A stretch of DNA of 32,014 nt from Euglena gracilis (taxonomy: Eukaryota; Euglenozoa; Euglenophyceae; Euglenales; Euglenaceae): assembly GCA_900893395.1 (NCBI GenBank), contig CAAHFI011641921.1:1-32014 (forward strand). Direction: 5' to 3'. Both the position numbers and the translations under genes were made by a program. The notes beneath the pieces were generated by a model that was not told the DNA's origin, did no database searches, and saw only the letters and a program-made list of their open reading frames with translations. Numbering within the stretch: the first letter of the stretch is position 1; each line of letters begins with the position of its first letter. This document shows, piece after piece, positions 8,690 to 18,749 of this stretch.

Positions 8690-11600
8690 AAGGGTCTGTT
8701 GATGTATTTGGAAGCAGAAATAAAAAGTCTTGATTATTCGATGAGCGGATTGGCAATTCTTTCGGACCAAAAAGCTCTTGAGGTGTGCTTGTTTTTTTTC
8801 GGTTAGACTATTCAATACCAATTTCAATTCTTTTATTAAAGCTTTGTTTTCCTTTGAATCAAGGGGTCAAATTTTATTAATTTTGTATATGATCAGTCTA
8901 CAAAGTCTGCAATCCTGAATTGTGAATTCTTTAATGCAATGACTAAAAACTTCCCTGTTCACAAATGATCAAATCAAGATATATTTTTGGTTGATTGATT
9001 ATAACGAGGGGATCCAATAGTAGCAAACTGTCTTGCAACAGGCAACGTCAGACACATGTCCGAGTGCATTATTACTAGGAGGGATAGACAAAAGGTTAAT
9101 TAAAAAAGACAGGACTAAAAATACATTCAATTTTTTTGTTCATCTTTCTTCAGATAATATATTCATACGCAAGAAGCACCCACAACAATCGCGTAAAAGA
9201 GATGAAAGGTGTCTTCTTGATTCCCCTTCCTTTTTTTTTGGCAAAACATAAATAATTAGCCTTCTGTCAAAGACCCTTGTCTTATTTTATTTTTCCTTAA
9301 AAATCATGATTTGTACTGTGACTGTTTGATGATTTTCTGTTAGTGATCCCCAGCTCAATGTATAATTTAACCCTGCTGACAAAAAAGGTACTTTTCTCAC
9401 TTTTTTTTAACAGAAGCCCTTGACAGAGAACTTCAGATTGTGTTTTCGCTCAATCACATACCTTATATTTCTATCTGTTTTGTTTTTATTTTTTTTTTTG
9501 CAAATATTTTTTTCTGATTTTAAACAAATGACATTCAAAACAAAAAGGCTTTTTTTTTGAAAATTTAGGTTTTTAGAAAAAAAAGGTTGAACAATCTACC
9601 AAAGTATAATTTCTGTGATTTTCTGTGTAATTTTTCTTATAAAAAAACAATATCCGTTTTATATGTGAAAAATTCCCCGGTGCTTTTTATTGACAAGGGA
9701 TTTAGGTCTTTTTAAGGTAAAATTAAATGAAACATGAGTGCATTGTTTGGTTCGACCTGGGGCTTTCAGTGGTATATTTTTAGTGGGTTGTTTTACCATT
9801 TTTTAAAATAAATCGGTATTTGTTTGACCTTGACGAGGTTGAACCGGCTTACTCCGAAACCTGAAGTCCCTCGAGATACCAGGTTTTCCTTCCTCTCATC
9901 CTTTTTTAACATTCCACCGTGGAAATTTTTACCGTTTGTTTTTTCCGGGATGATCGCGATTTCCGAGCTCTTCCCAAAGATGACCCGAAAGAATCCTTTT
10001 TCATCCTACCAGGTATTTTTTTTGTCCCCAATGCGGAATCAGGCCGTGTTGTTTTTTTTTTAATATATATCATACCTCCCCTACCCCAGTGCAATGACCG
10101 AGCTTGTCTAACGACCGACCATCCCCTGGTTTGGTATATTTTTATACAGTCTTTTTTTTTTGACAAACAAAAGTTAGTATTTGCGACTAAAATTTTCCTG
10201 GTTTATAACAATTCTTTCCAATTTCGGTTTTGACACCAAAAGCGGAGCAAAAAGTTAAAATAAAAGCTAAATACTCGTATAAGACAATGCGTACCACGTA
10301 TTTTTTTAAAACCCAATGGAAGGGGCCTTGCAATAACAAGTTTGAAATTTTCAAACTGCCATTTATACAACAAACTTTCCCGTTTATCTTGTGGGTGGTA
10401 GTAAAACAACATGCAAAAAGCTCTTCTGGACGGACAAGATTCAGAATTACTGTTGTGACCAGCCACCCATAGTACCAACGATGTTACCTATCTGTTATTT
10501 TTTTCAGTGTTGTGTGTGATGCCCGTGGACATCATAAATCGATGTGACATTAGATACGTTATCCATTCAATTTTGGTTAATATTCTGACAATGTGTTTGC
10601 TTGCTTTTTATCCTGTAGTCAAAATATTATTTTGTATATTTTGTTTTGTTTAACATAAAGAGAGCAAGAGACAGAAACAAACGGGTGCCTGGTTGTGATT
10701 GAGCATTCTGTATCATACCCTTTCACGCAAGGAACCGTGTATGTCTACATTTTTTTTGTGAAACAAAAACATCATTATTTTTTTTGTGTGAACCTGTTTT
10801 ATCCTTTCTTTGTGGGTATGATATAGATTTATCTTTCAATTTGTTTTTTTTTGCAAATGTTATCGGGTATTTTTTTTAGAGCTGGAGTAAAAAATAGAAG
10901 AAAATTTAATTGCGTGGTTTTTTTTTTTGATGGTTCTGTGTGTGTCAGGGCACATTTTTATTTCCGACTGAATACTTTATTTTTTTTGTTTGACACATGG
11001 AAATTTTTTTGTGGACAGTCATGACATCATCCGGGCGAACGCGGAGTACGTATAAGGCTGGTTTTCGGGGACATCTAGGCGGAGAAAACGGGACTACGTT
11101 CTGATGTTATTGAATTGTAAAACGAATCACCGGTACCTTTAACCCTCATTAACTTTGGACCTTGGACTCACCATCGTGTCTTCTTTTTCAGCGCTTTTGT
11201 AAGAAAGGATTGTACCTTTGTACCCACCACGGACAGTTTAATTTTCATATTTTTTTTTGTTTTTGTATAAAAAGCACACAAAAAACCTTTTACACAGACA
11301 AAATATAAAATTATAAGTACCCCTCCTTAGTCCAACGAACGGTCTGGTCTAATTATTACCACCCCTGATCCGAAGCGATCTTTCGTTTTGCAGGAAATTT
11401 TGGTTTTGTTTTGTAACACCCCCCCCCCCTAGTCCAGTGACCGACCACCCCTTGGTCACTCACTAGCGATCTTTTGGGAGGTGATGTTGGTTTTTTGGTT
11501 CTGAAGTGCCAAATGTCCACCGTGAGAGCAGCTGGTCAGACACGATGTTTTTTTTTTGTGCAAAGCGAGATTTTTTTATGAATATTTCTTGACCATAAGA

Positions 11601-11912
11601 AATTCAGACAAACGACTGATTTTTTCTGTCGATTGAAGCAACATAGTATTGAAGGGATCACACGGAAACAGTGTATTCCTCAATGGATTTTCCGAATAAA
11701 AAATACTTTTGTTAAGGAATCTTTTAAGTCCCATTTTTGGTTCTCAGCTTCGAAAGGAAATTAATACGAAAATTACTACGATTGATACCAATTTACATTA
11801 ACTTTTAACGATGACCAAATTCTCACAATGGAATGCAATGAAAAGGCGGTGATTTAGTTCGTTAAAAAAAAGTAATATACCATATTGTCCTTTCTTCATT
11901 TTCCTATATCTC
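8690..11912. other. Long AT-rich gene-poor stretch
   Basis: Over 3 kb without a credible gene. T runs of 8-10 are frequent. C-rich words similar to CCAGTGACCGACCACCCC occur near 11432 and, diverged, near 10087-10130, so an unrecognised repeat may be present. Around 9824-10480 composition is a little less AT-rich and open frames occur on both strands, but none has a motif or a paralogue in the window. Confidence 0.55.
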
Positions 11913-12135
11913 CACGCAATTCCTTCGGGAGCATTTGATTGGCTTTCATGGGGCGCAGTGGGTCCGAAACTGCATCCAACGTATCTCTGGTGCGCTGTCG
12001 TTTGGATGCGGAAACATGGAACGACGAATTACCTTTGAGTCGAGAAGAAAAATCCATCCGTACCCTCATTTTTTTTGTGGATATGCATTTTGTCGATTTT
12101 CTGTGAAAATGGGAGGCAGACAAAGAGCACCGAAA
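11913..12135 (+). repeat. Duplicated segment X, copy 1 (partner at 29578)
   Basis: About 220 bases match 29578-29815 in the same orientation, including TTGATTGGCTTTCA, GGGTCCG.AACTGCATCCA, and TTACCTTTGAGTCGAGAAGA. In both places the segment lies just upstream of an F-box-like gene copy on the minus strand. Copy 1 is separated from it by gene Y. Plus-strand readings retain similar peptides such as LPLSREEK, so X may be a gene remnant, but no family is recognisable. Confidence 0.75.
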
Positions 12136-12742
12136 AAAAAACACATCTTCGACAGTCCGGCCCTTGCGACGCCGCCCGCCAAGCAGCCACCAACGGATCG
12201 CCGACAGGATCCCAAGGTAGGCGTTCCGTTCCTCGGCGGACAGCGGCCGCTCTCCAGGCGCGACCAAGCTGATGTCCCCCGCGTCCCACATTGCAAGGAC
12301 AGCGCTGTGAAAGGATCCGGTCGGTCCCGATTGGGGGTCGTGGCGTTTACATTCCTTGAGAAACACGTATATGGCGCGATGCATTGGATCGCGCCGCTGC
12401 TCGGGCCCATCCAACCCCCCCCTTCCGGTCCGTGGACACCCTGACTTGGGAACCATCCAGCAGGAAGCGCACGCGGTACCATTCCTCTTCCATTTCTGTC
12501 CCTGCATCGCATTCGTCGACAGGCACCACCAGGCAGCGGGCAAACCGGGGCCGGAGCGCCGGCCACATCGCGAGGAGGAAATCGGTGAACAGTTCCCGGC
12601 TGCTTTCACGGTGGACATTTGTCACTTCAAAGACCTCAGAGACATGCACAGTATTTTCCAACGACCCTTCCTCTGATCTCGTCCGAATCCAAACGCCCGT
12701 TCGTTCTTCGGCCCCGAGGGGCCTGGGAGGCCAGCAAACCAC
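12029..12742 (-). pseudogene. Broken virus-type gene Y (unknown family)
   Basis: From about 12742 the minus strand is GC-rich and codes for VHVSEVFEVTNVHRESSREL, then LLAMWPALRPRFARCLVVPV. Further on lies MHRAIYVFLKECKRHD and ERPLSAEERNAYLGILSAIR. The SEVFEV.N.H.E segment also occurs in the plus-strand gene at 26065, and together with what precedes it defines a two-member family. I see no known domain. The reading is not continuous over the whole stretch, so I call it broken, with about one or two breaks. Composition groups it with the virus-like genes and not with the AT-rich background. Confidence 0.5.
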
Positions 12743-12931
12743 CCGTTTTTTTTCGGGTGGTTTTTATCGCAAAAGTCGTTTGGCGCACTCATCGGTCAAA
12801 TCCGGAAAGAAAACGTCGACGACCACCAACCGAGGGCGGACGTAAACTCCAAAAACAGTTTCAAGAAGGAACTCAAACTGGCATAATTCGAATGGGATAA
12901 GAAGGCAAAAGTAAAACGAAGTGGGTGATGT

Positions 12932-14308
12932 TTATCGGTCGATCCTCTGCTCAATGTCTCGGTCGTAGTTGATTCCGTTGGGGTCCCATCCCCATCGGTT
13001 CAGGGTGGCTTCGTTGAAGGGTTTAATCACCGTGTTTCTATACAAACGTTTGGGTATGTCCATATCGGATCGCACGTACAATGTGAAGATAAAATTTTCC
13101 CGGTCGGAAATTACGGCCAAAAACAGACCGGCAAACTCCGCTTTCAACCGCAGTTGGTTGGCACGCACGTCCGTAGAAGTTGGAAAGAATACATCGACCG
13201 ATACCAACCGCGGGCAGACGTAAACGCCACCGATGGTTCTGAGAAGCATTTGGAACGGTTTGGTGTCTGGATGCTTCAAAAGGTCCTCCCCGGCCTCAAA
13301 ACAGAGATGTAATTCTTTCACACCGTTGAACAGTGATTTACAATCCTGAGTTTTCCGATTGGGTCGGTGAATCCATACCGTACGCTGATCGGCGTACTCT
13401 CCGTTTTCTTTCAAAAGCTCCCGGTCGACCTCCGGAGAGATATACAACAATTTCTGGAATGACAGTCGTCGGATCCGGTCGGAAAGAAGCAAGCGCTTCC
13501 AAAAATACAGGCATTTTTGATTTTTCTCTACCTGTTCATCCTCATAAATTTCGTTGTAAAATTCTTTGAACGTTCCGAGATCGCGTATACACAGAGATTC
13601 GGGCTCCGGAAACGTTTCCGCCTCCATCAATTGTTGTATTACACTGTAGGTGAGGGAAAAGTGAAGAAAACGCAACGCGGGTCTCCGACATGCCGCGATC
13701 AAAATTGGTTTCGATTTCCACGTGCCAAGGTAAATTTGCTGTAGTTGGTTACACGATTGAATGGCTTTCGCGAGAGTGGGGGCGACTCGGTGGTATTCAT
13801 TTCGGGTGGTCAAGCGGTGTAACCGCAAGGTCAGACTCGTCAATCCAACGGACAGGAAGGAGACATATTTCCACAAACTCTCCCATTGCTCGTCCTTCAT
13901 TCGGAAATCGGGGTTCTTATACCTGTAGTCTGAGGACTGTTCGAATCGGACGTCGGTTACGTCCATCATCCACGGGAAGATCGCGTCCGAAGAGCGCCAC
14001 GGTGACGGCCCCGGTCCGTTCGCCGGGAAGCGAAAAACCAGCGGCCCCAACCGTTCCCCAGGATTCTGGGCCAGAAACTGGTCGATGCGTCGCACATCGG
14101 CGTCGAACGCTGCGAGGTGAATGACCCGATACGCCCCCTCCGCCGCGTCGTTGTTTTCCCGAGACGTCAGTCGGTACGAACCAAGATCGTTCCGGCCCAG
14201 GAAGCCCGCGATGACGCGTCTGGAATCGAAGGACAGTTCATCGTAGGGGGCGGACAAGCGCGCCCGTTTGGAATATTGACCGTCGCGACTAAAGTCGGAA
14301 AAAGGCAT
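12932..14308 (-). CDS. F-box-like protein with diverged LRR-type body, apparently whole
   Basis: The gene runs 458 codons from an ATG at 14308 to TAA. Residues 22-58 (DELSFDSRRVIAGFLGRNDL, then YRLTSR) follow the F-box pattern of a short start, an amphipathic helix, DL and a V/L.R helix. F-boxes recruit target proteins to Skp1-cullin-1 ubiquitin ligases. The middle repeats leucine-rich segments (SLTLRLHRL, LQQIYLGTW, LRFLHFSL, ESLCIRDL) like degenerate LRRs that would bind a substrate. The C-terminus carries the family signature LNRWGWDPNGINYDRD near residue 435. Three further copies of this end lie at 14502, 29885 and 31799. Gene-family amplification of F-box proteins is known from pandoraviruses and other giant viruses. 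F-box assignment by eye is moderate; the gene itself is convincing. Confidence 0.75.
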   Translation of the reverse strand: MPFSDFSRDGQYSKRARLSAPYDELSFDSRRVIAGFLGRNDLGSYRLTSRENNDAAEGAYRVIHLAAFDADVRRIDQFLAQNPGERLGPLVFRFPANGPGPSPWRSSDAIFPWMMDVTDVRFEQSSDYRYKNPDFRMKDEQWESLWKYVSFLSVGLTSLTLRLHRLTTRNEYHRVAPTLAKAIQSCNQLQQIYLGTWKSKPILIAACRRPALRFLHFSLTYSVIQQLMEAETFPEPESLCIRDLGTFKEFYNEIYEDEQVEKNQKCLYFWKRLLLSDRIRRLSFQKLLYISPEVDRELLKENGEYADQRTVWIHRPNRKTQDCKSLFNGVKELHLCFEAGEDLLKHPDTKPFQMLLRTIGGVYVCPRLVSVDVFFPTSTDVRANQLRLKAEFAGLFLAVISDRENFIFTLYVRSDMDIPKRLYRNTVIKPFNEATLNRWGWDPNGINYDRDIEQRIDR

Positions 14309-14309
14309 A

Positions 14310-14500
14310 ATTTCAGTAAACTGATTTTACTTTATAGAAATTTTCTTTTTTTTTTCTAATTTGTTTGTCTAAAAAAAACATAATTTGTTATTTCTCTCGC
14401 TCTTGCTCTCTCCTTTTTCCCCATCTCCATTTGCATTTTTGTTTCCTCTCTCACCATCGGTTATGTGTGGGAATCAATCACAACCTTATTTTTTTGTATT
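14310..14500. other. Short T/C-rich spacer
   Basis: This stretch between two F-box-like copies on the same strand holds T and TC-rich tracts. On the minus strand these become A-rich sequence just upstream of the ATG at 14308, which is a plausible promoter region, but no defined element is visible. Confidence 0.4.
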
Positions 14501-14501
14501 A

Positions 14502-15370
14502 TTAATAATAATCTTCTTCCGTTCTCTCCTCCATAGACCGGTCGTAATTAATACCATTTGGATCCCATCCCCAACGATCAAGGGTGACTTGGTTGAAGGG
14601 TTTAATGGTTGTGTTTTTATTCAAATGTTTGGGTTTTTCCACATCGGATCGCACGTACAGATTGAATATGAAATCCTCTTGATCGAAAAACCTCTCGGTG
14701 AACCGCACTATCGAGTGCAGTACATTGGTGGTGCGCTCCTCCGTGGAATCCGGAAAGAATACATCGATGACCACCGACCGAGGACGGACAAACACGTCAC
14801 GGATGGCTTCGATAAGCTCTTCGAATGATTTTCTATTGTAAAGTACATTCCAATAGTCCAAAAGTCCGGACCCTTCCACAAAGCAGAGATATAATGCTTT
14901 CACACCGTTGAAAAGTGATTTACATTTCCGAGTGTCTTCACTGGGCTGGTGGATCCATACTTCACGTTGCTCGGCGTATGTGGTGCGACACTGAAAGTCG
15001 TAGGAAAGTCCACTCTGAAAGATCCATAAATTTCTAATCTTATTGACCTATTGATGCGGAGAACGTCCTCGAAAGATCTGTAATGTACCAATATTAGAAG
15101 GTGGTTTCAAAAGAAACAACCGAAACAGCTGTCCAAATTTTTAGGAGAAACCATTTTGTTGTCTTTGATTTGTATTGTCATACTGAAAGTCTCACCTTGA
15201 AAATAAAACCACAAAAAAAGATTGAAACTACGACTTTCGGTGTCGCACTTCATACTTTCCGTTCGGTTTATAAAGCTCCCGATCAACCTCCGGAGAGATA
15301 TACGACAATTTCTGTAATGAAGTCGTCGGACCCGGTCGGAGAGAAGCAATCGTTTCCAAAAATATAGGCA
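14502..15370 (-). pseudogene. F-box-like family member, broken, split by MITE-B
   Basis: The segment 14502-14978 encodes the family C-terminal half (CKSLFNGVKALYLCF, FNLYVRSD, LDRWGWDPNGINYDRS). The segment 15253-15370 matches the region further towards the start. Between them lies a complete MITE-B at 14979-15252. The F-box end of the gene is not present. Relative to the gene at 12932 it is clearly more diverged than the copy at 29885, so it is an older paralogue. It is a fossil with several breaks. Confidence 0.75.
14979..15252 (+). mobile_element. MITE-B, complete copy inserted in an F-box-like gene
   Basis: A 274-base element with inverted ends around GTGCGACACTGAAAGTCG (left, preceded by TGTG) and CGACTTTCGGTGTCGCAC followed by TTCA (right). 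TA flanks it at 14977-14978 and 15253-15254, so TA is the target. It has no coding capacity. Its interior contains AGAAACAACCGAAACAGCT and a central AATGTACCAATATTAG. The host sequence continues in register with its paralogue on both sides. Confidence 0.9.
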
Positions 15371-15371
15371 T

Positions 15372-15789
15372 TTTGTAAATGTCTCTACTCTTTTATTGCT
15401 TTATTTCTCGTAACGTGACAGGTTGACTGTTATATTAGAATACATTATTATATTAGATTACATTAGATTAAATACAATGACTTTTTTAATTATTGACAAC
15501 ATGTATCATTTTACCATTGGTACTTTGATTGATTGAACATGCCATGGTACCATCATGTATTATTTTAACCTTTTCCAATTGGAACACCACATTTCCAATT
15601 ATATTTGTTATCTTTCAAATGACTGTCATGAAATGGAAGGATCTAAATTCAATTGTTATGTGCAATATCACGAATTTCACGAATTATATTTGAATGATTA
15701 ATTGAGAATTTCTATATGTTGTATTGTCTTCATTTTTTTCCAATGAAAAAGCAAAGGATGGATTAACAGAGGCAACAAAACAAAAAAGT
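15372..15789. other. AT-rich stretch, no gene seen
   Basis: Short direct repeats such as ATTATATTAGATTACATTAG near 15437-15470 and a few palindromic AT words are all that is visible. Confidence 0.6.
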
Positions 15790-15870
15790 CTGTACCTCTA
15801 ATTATAGACTAGCTCTCTGACTGGCATCTCTGAATGCACCTCCGATTGCAGACTAGCTCTCTGGCTGGTC
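15790..15870. repeat. Short satellite island, same family as 1-300
   Basis: Two or three diverged units of the 31-base satellite are present (GACTAGCTCTCTGACTGGCA, ATTGCAGACTAGCTCTCTGG). They lie just before block D1 copy 2. Confidence 0.75.
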
Positions 15871-15878
15871 TTAGGGGA

Positions 15879-16205
15879 GGGGCATTGTCTAATAACAATA
15901 ATATTCACATATCCATTCGTTTGTTTTTCACAGTCTCATTCCAAAATGGGAGTTTTGCCGGTTATGTATCCGATGATGAAGCGTGTCATCGAAAAGATCT
16001 CAAACAGAGCTTTTTCAATATCATCTTTAACGTCAATTATTTTCCCAGTGATTTTATATAGGTGTGTTTAACAAAGAAAAAAAAGCTCTGGTGGTCACAA
16101 ACATCTGGGAAGCCGAGGCGAGACTCGGAAGAATTTCCACAGAATGCACACGGACAACGGAAAAAAAAAAATACAGCAATAAAATATGATATTTTTGGAA
16201 CACCG
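15879..16205 (+). repeat. SINE-like repeat, copy in block D1 copy 2
   Basis: The head GGGGCATTGTCTAATAACAA and the body GATGAAGCGTGTCATCGAAA match 1676-1990. The A-box-like word is less well preserved here. The tail after AAGCTCTGGTGGTCACA also matches. Confidence 0.6.
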
Positions 16206-16298
16206 GCCGCACCGTCCTCGCCCAGACGGATGGTTTGTGGAACTGTTGATAAAGAGGCGTCACATTTCATTCTTTTTTTTCCAAATGTAATGTACCAC

Positions 16299-16572
16299 TG
16301 AAGTGCGACACTGAAAGTCGTAGTTTCATACTTTTTTTGTGGTTTTAATTCCTTTTCAAGGTGAGACTTTCGGTCTGACAATACAAATCAAAAAAATGAT
16401 ATCTATTATAAGTTTGGACAGCTGTTTTGGTTGTTTCTTTCGAAACCACATCCTAATATTGGTACATTACAGATATTTCAAGTGTGTTCTCCAAATCAAT
16501 AGGTAAGTAAGATCAGAAAATTTTGAGATCTTTTAGAGTGAACTTTCCTATGACTTTCAGTGTCGCACCACA
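16299..16572 (-). mobile_element. MITE-B, complete copy
   Basis: This 274-base copy has the left end TGAAGTGCGACACTGAAAGT and the right end TTTCAGTGTCGCACCACA followed by TA. It is the reverse orientation of the copy at 14979. The identical length of the complete copies suggests recent activity. Confidence 0.88.
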
Positions 16573-16954
16573 TATGTATTTTTTCGTTTCTTTTCTCTTT
16601 TTTAGTTGATTATATAAACATCAACGTAGACTAAATGGGTCCATTCCTGCATTCAATTTGACTGTTTGGATTAAAGCGTTTGTGTTTTTTATTGGTTATT
16701 AAATTTGAAAAATCTTTAACTTTTGTCATTTATTTTTTTATTGACTTTTATATGAATGTGTATTCTGGTCTATGCGTTGCCCTGCGACCACCGTGAGAGA
16801 TTAGAGGAGGTGATGGCCCTGAACAAGGGGTCAGATCCACTGCTACTCGATGTGGGTGGCGTCCGCTTTCATACGTCATTTGTGAGCGGGGCCCTTTATC
16901 ATATACGATGTGACTTTCCTAATTATTGAGAACTTGGTTGTCGAGATAATATGA

Positions 16955-17205
16955 TGAAGTGCGACACTTAAAGTCGTAGTTTTATACTTTTTTGTGTTTT
17001 ACTTTTCAAGGTGAGACTTTCAGTCTGACAATACAAATCAAAGAAAACAAAATGATATCTCTTAAAAATTTGGACAGCTGTTTCGGCTGTTTCTTTTGAA
17101 TCCACATCCTAATATTGGTACATCACAGATCTTCCGAGTGCGTTCTCCGAATCAATAGGTAAATAAGATCAGAAAATTTGGGATCTTCCAGAGTGAACTT
17201 TCCTG
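16955..17205 (-). mobile_element. MITE-B, truncated copy
   Basis: It begins TGAAGTGCGACACTTAAAGT and follows the family to GAGTGAACTTTCCTG, where the last 20-25 bases with the right terminal repeat are missing. It sits inside the MITE-A remnant that starts near 16909, just after BTB exon 1. Confidence 0.8.
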
Positions 17206-17348
17206 TTCAAAGTTTTCCTTTTTGCATGCTGTGTTTGAGTTAAAATGTAAAGTTTCAAAGTGGGAATTCGTATGTGACTTACACACGGTATAATTTTCAG
17301 ATTGAGGATACAAAAAAATTAGCGTTCTTTTCGTTAACCCCAACACCT

Positions 17349-17622
17349 TGTGGTGCGACACTGAAAGTCATAGGAAAGTCCACTCTGAAAGATCCATAAA
17401 TTTCTAATCTTATTGACCTATTGATGTGGAGAACGTCCTCGAAAGATCTGTAATGTACCAATATTAGAACGTGGTTTCAAAAGAAACAACCGAAACAGCT
17501 CTCCAAATTTTTAGGAGAAACCATTTTGTTGTCTTTGATTTGTATTGTCAGACTGAAAGTCTCATCTTGAAAATAAAACCACAAAAAAAGATTGAAACTA
17601 CGACTTTCAGTGTCGCACTTCA
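17349..17622 (+). mobile_element. MITE-B, complete copy
   Basis: Another 274-base copy with TGTGGTGCGACACTGAAAGT at the left and TTTCAGTGTCGCACTTCA at the right. It is in the same orientation as the copy at 14979 and almost identical to it. Confidence 0.9.
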
Positions 17623-17959
17623 CTCTCTGTTTTTTTTTGTGTTTTCTCTGTCAACGACAAGAGGGGGGAGAGGCACCAGACATGTTCGCTGATTTGACCG
17701 AAAAAGGAAGCATAAAAAATGAAGCATAAATCATTCAACATTAACTTCAAGGTGAGAGTTTACGAATGGTTAAAAATTAACAAAAAGGTACCCGATACGA
17801 ACCCTGCGACAGGAGACGAGCAACATGCTGACCACCCTTTGTGAAAAGGGGTTGTTTGCAGACGAGGCAGATGATGACGGCTACATTTGGATATCCAGTG
17901 GACATAGAAACGTCTTTGTTTTACTCTTCAATTTATTACTTCGTATCACACCGCGTAAA

Positions 17960-18155
17960 TATGATGCGACACTGAAAGTCGTGGTAAAGCCTACTCTGTA
18001 AGACCTGTAGATTTCTAATCTCACTGACATATTGACTTGAGAAACGTCCCCAGAAAGTCTGGATTTTTCAAATATTGATTTTAAAAGAAACCACTATCCA
18101 AAAATTTAATAGATATCACTTTTTTTGTATTTGAGTTGTATTGTCAAATTGAAAG
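17960..18155 (+). mobile_element. Old MITE-B remnant inside BTB intron 2 (copy 2)
   Basis: GATGCGACACTGAAAGTCGT at the left is still clear, and the body is diverged and shortened. The right inverted end is missing; the intron acceptor follows. It corresponds to 3069-3283 in copy 1. Confidence 0.65.
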
Positions 18156-18599
18156 TGTATTTTCTTTAACAGATTGGATATCCGACGCCACCTTTGTCGA
18201 CCGGGATCCCCGGGCACTTGTCGATGTGTTGGCCTATCTACGCAACGACCCTCAACTGGACTCCTTTTCTGCCTCGATGCAGCGGGAGTTGCGGTATTTT
18301 GCTCTGTCCAGAACTTCGAAACCTGCAACAACACTCAGACCGGTTTAAAGGTCGGATGTTTGATAAGCACCCCGGGATTATATTTGTTGTATACGTTACA
18401 GAAAATGGAGATATTTTTAATACAATCCATCGGATTCCTATCCAGAAAATAAACCGAAACCGTCAACCATTGTTTGAACAACTGTTGTTGCTGTGTTGAC
18501 AAGTTGCATTTTCAGTTTAGAAGTCTCACAAAAAAAACTAGTCGTAAACACAAATTTTAAATTAGTGATCGCGTTTCAATTTAACAACTACTTTAATCA

Positions 18600-18715
18600 C
18601 TACCAATACTCTAACTTTCCTATTTACTGGAACTCACCGCGACTTTCCTAATTACTGAGAACAAACTGGTTGGCGAGATAACACGAAAAACAGAAGAATA
18701 CCTCATACAGGGGAG
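18600..18715 (-). mobile_element. MITE-A remnant
   Basis: CTCTAACTTTCCTATTTACT, CTGAGAACAAACTGGTTGGC, GAGATAACACG and AGAAGAATACC mark a MITE-A, matching the remnant at 3697 in block copy 1. It is the last AT-rich feature before the virus-like island. Confidence 0.6.
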
Positions 18716-18749
18716 TGTTTTATTCCGTCAAGGGTATGTCTCCGACATT

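Larger units (their letters stand above)
16769..18348 (+). pseudogene. BTB/POZ (T1, KCTD-like) gene, copy 2, interrupted by MITEs
   Basis: Exon 1 (about 16769-16905) encodes LLLDVGGVRFHTSF. Exon 2 (about 17787-17897) encodes TSNMLTTLCEKGLFADEADD, then DGYIWIS. Exon 3 (18173-18348) encodes DATFVDRDPRALVDVLAYLR and RELRYFAL. The peptide is close to copy 1 with mostly conservative changes. Intron 2 (17898-18172) keeps GT..AG ends, an acceptor TTTTCTTTAACAG and the same phase. The space between exons 1 and 2 is enlarged to about 880 bases by two MITE-B insertions. As in copy 1, the continuation after RYFAL is not clean, so an expressed product is doubtful. Nearest known role is a cullin-3 or channel-type BTB adaptor. 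Confidence 0.68.
15879..18715. repeat. Segmental duplication, block D1 copy 2
   Basis: This copy carries the SINE-like repeat (15879-16205), the three BTB exons and the following MITE-A remnant in the same order as 1671-3812. Three MITE-B copies (16299, 16955, 17349) interrupt it and explain its greater length. Confidence 0.8.

Noticed and set aside
7171-11912. Possible retroelement or Polinton parts in the gene-poor stretch
   Set aside because: I looked for reverse transcriptase, integrase, capsid and terminal repeats and saw none; only T-rich spacer and one MITE are supported.
11935-12845. Several overlapping plus-strand frames over gene Y
   Set aside because: They are low-complexity Arg/Pro/Ser readings antisense to coding-looking minus-strand sequence; only segment X (11913-12135) has independent support through its second copy.
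12984-13223. Plus-strand frame similar to another at 29926-30180
   Set aside because: Similarity only reflects the duplicated F-box-like gene on the opposite strand.
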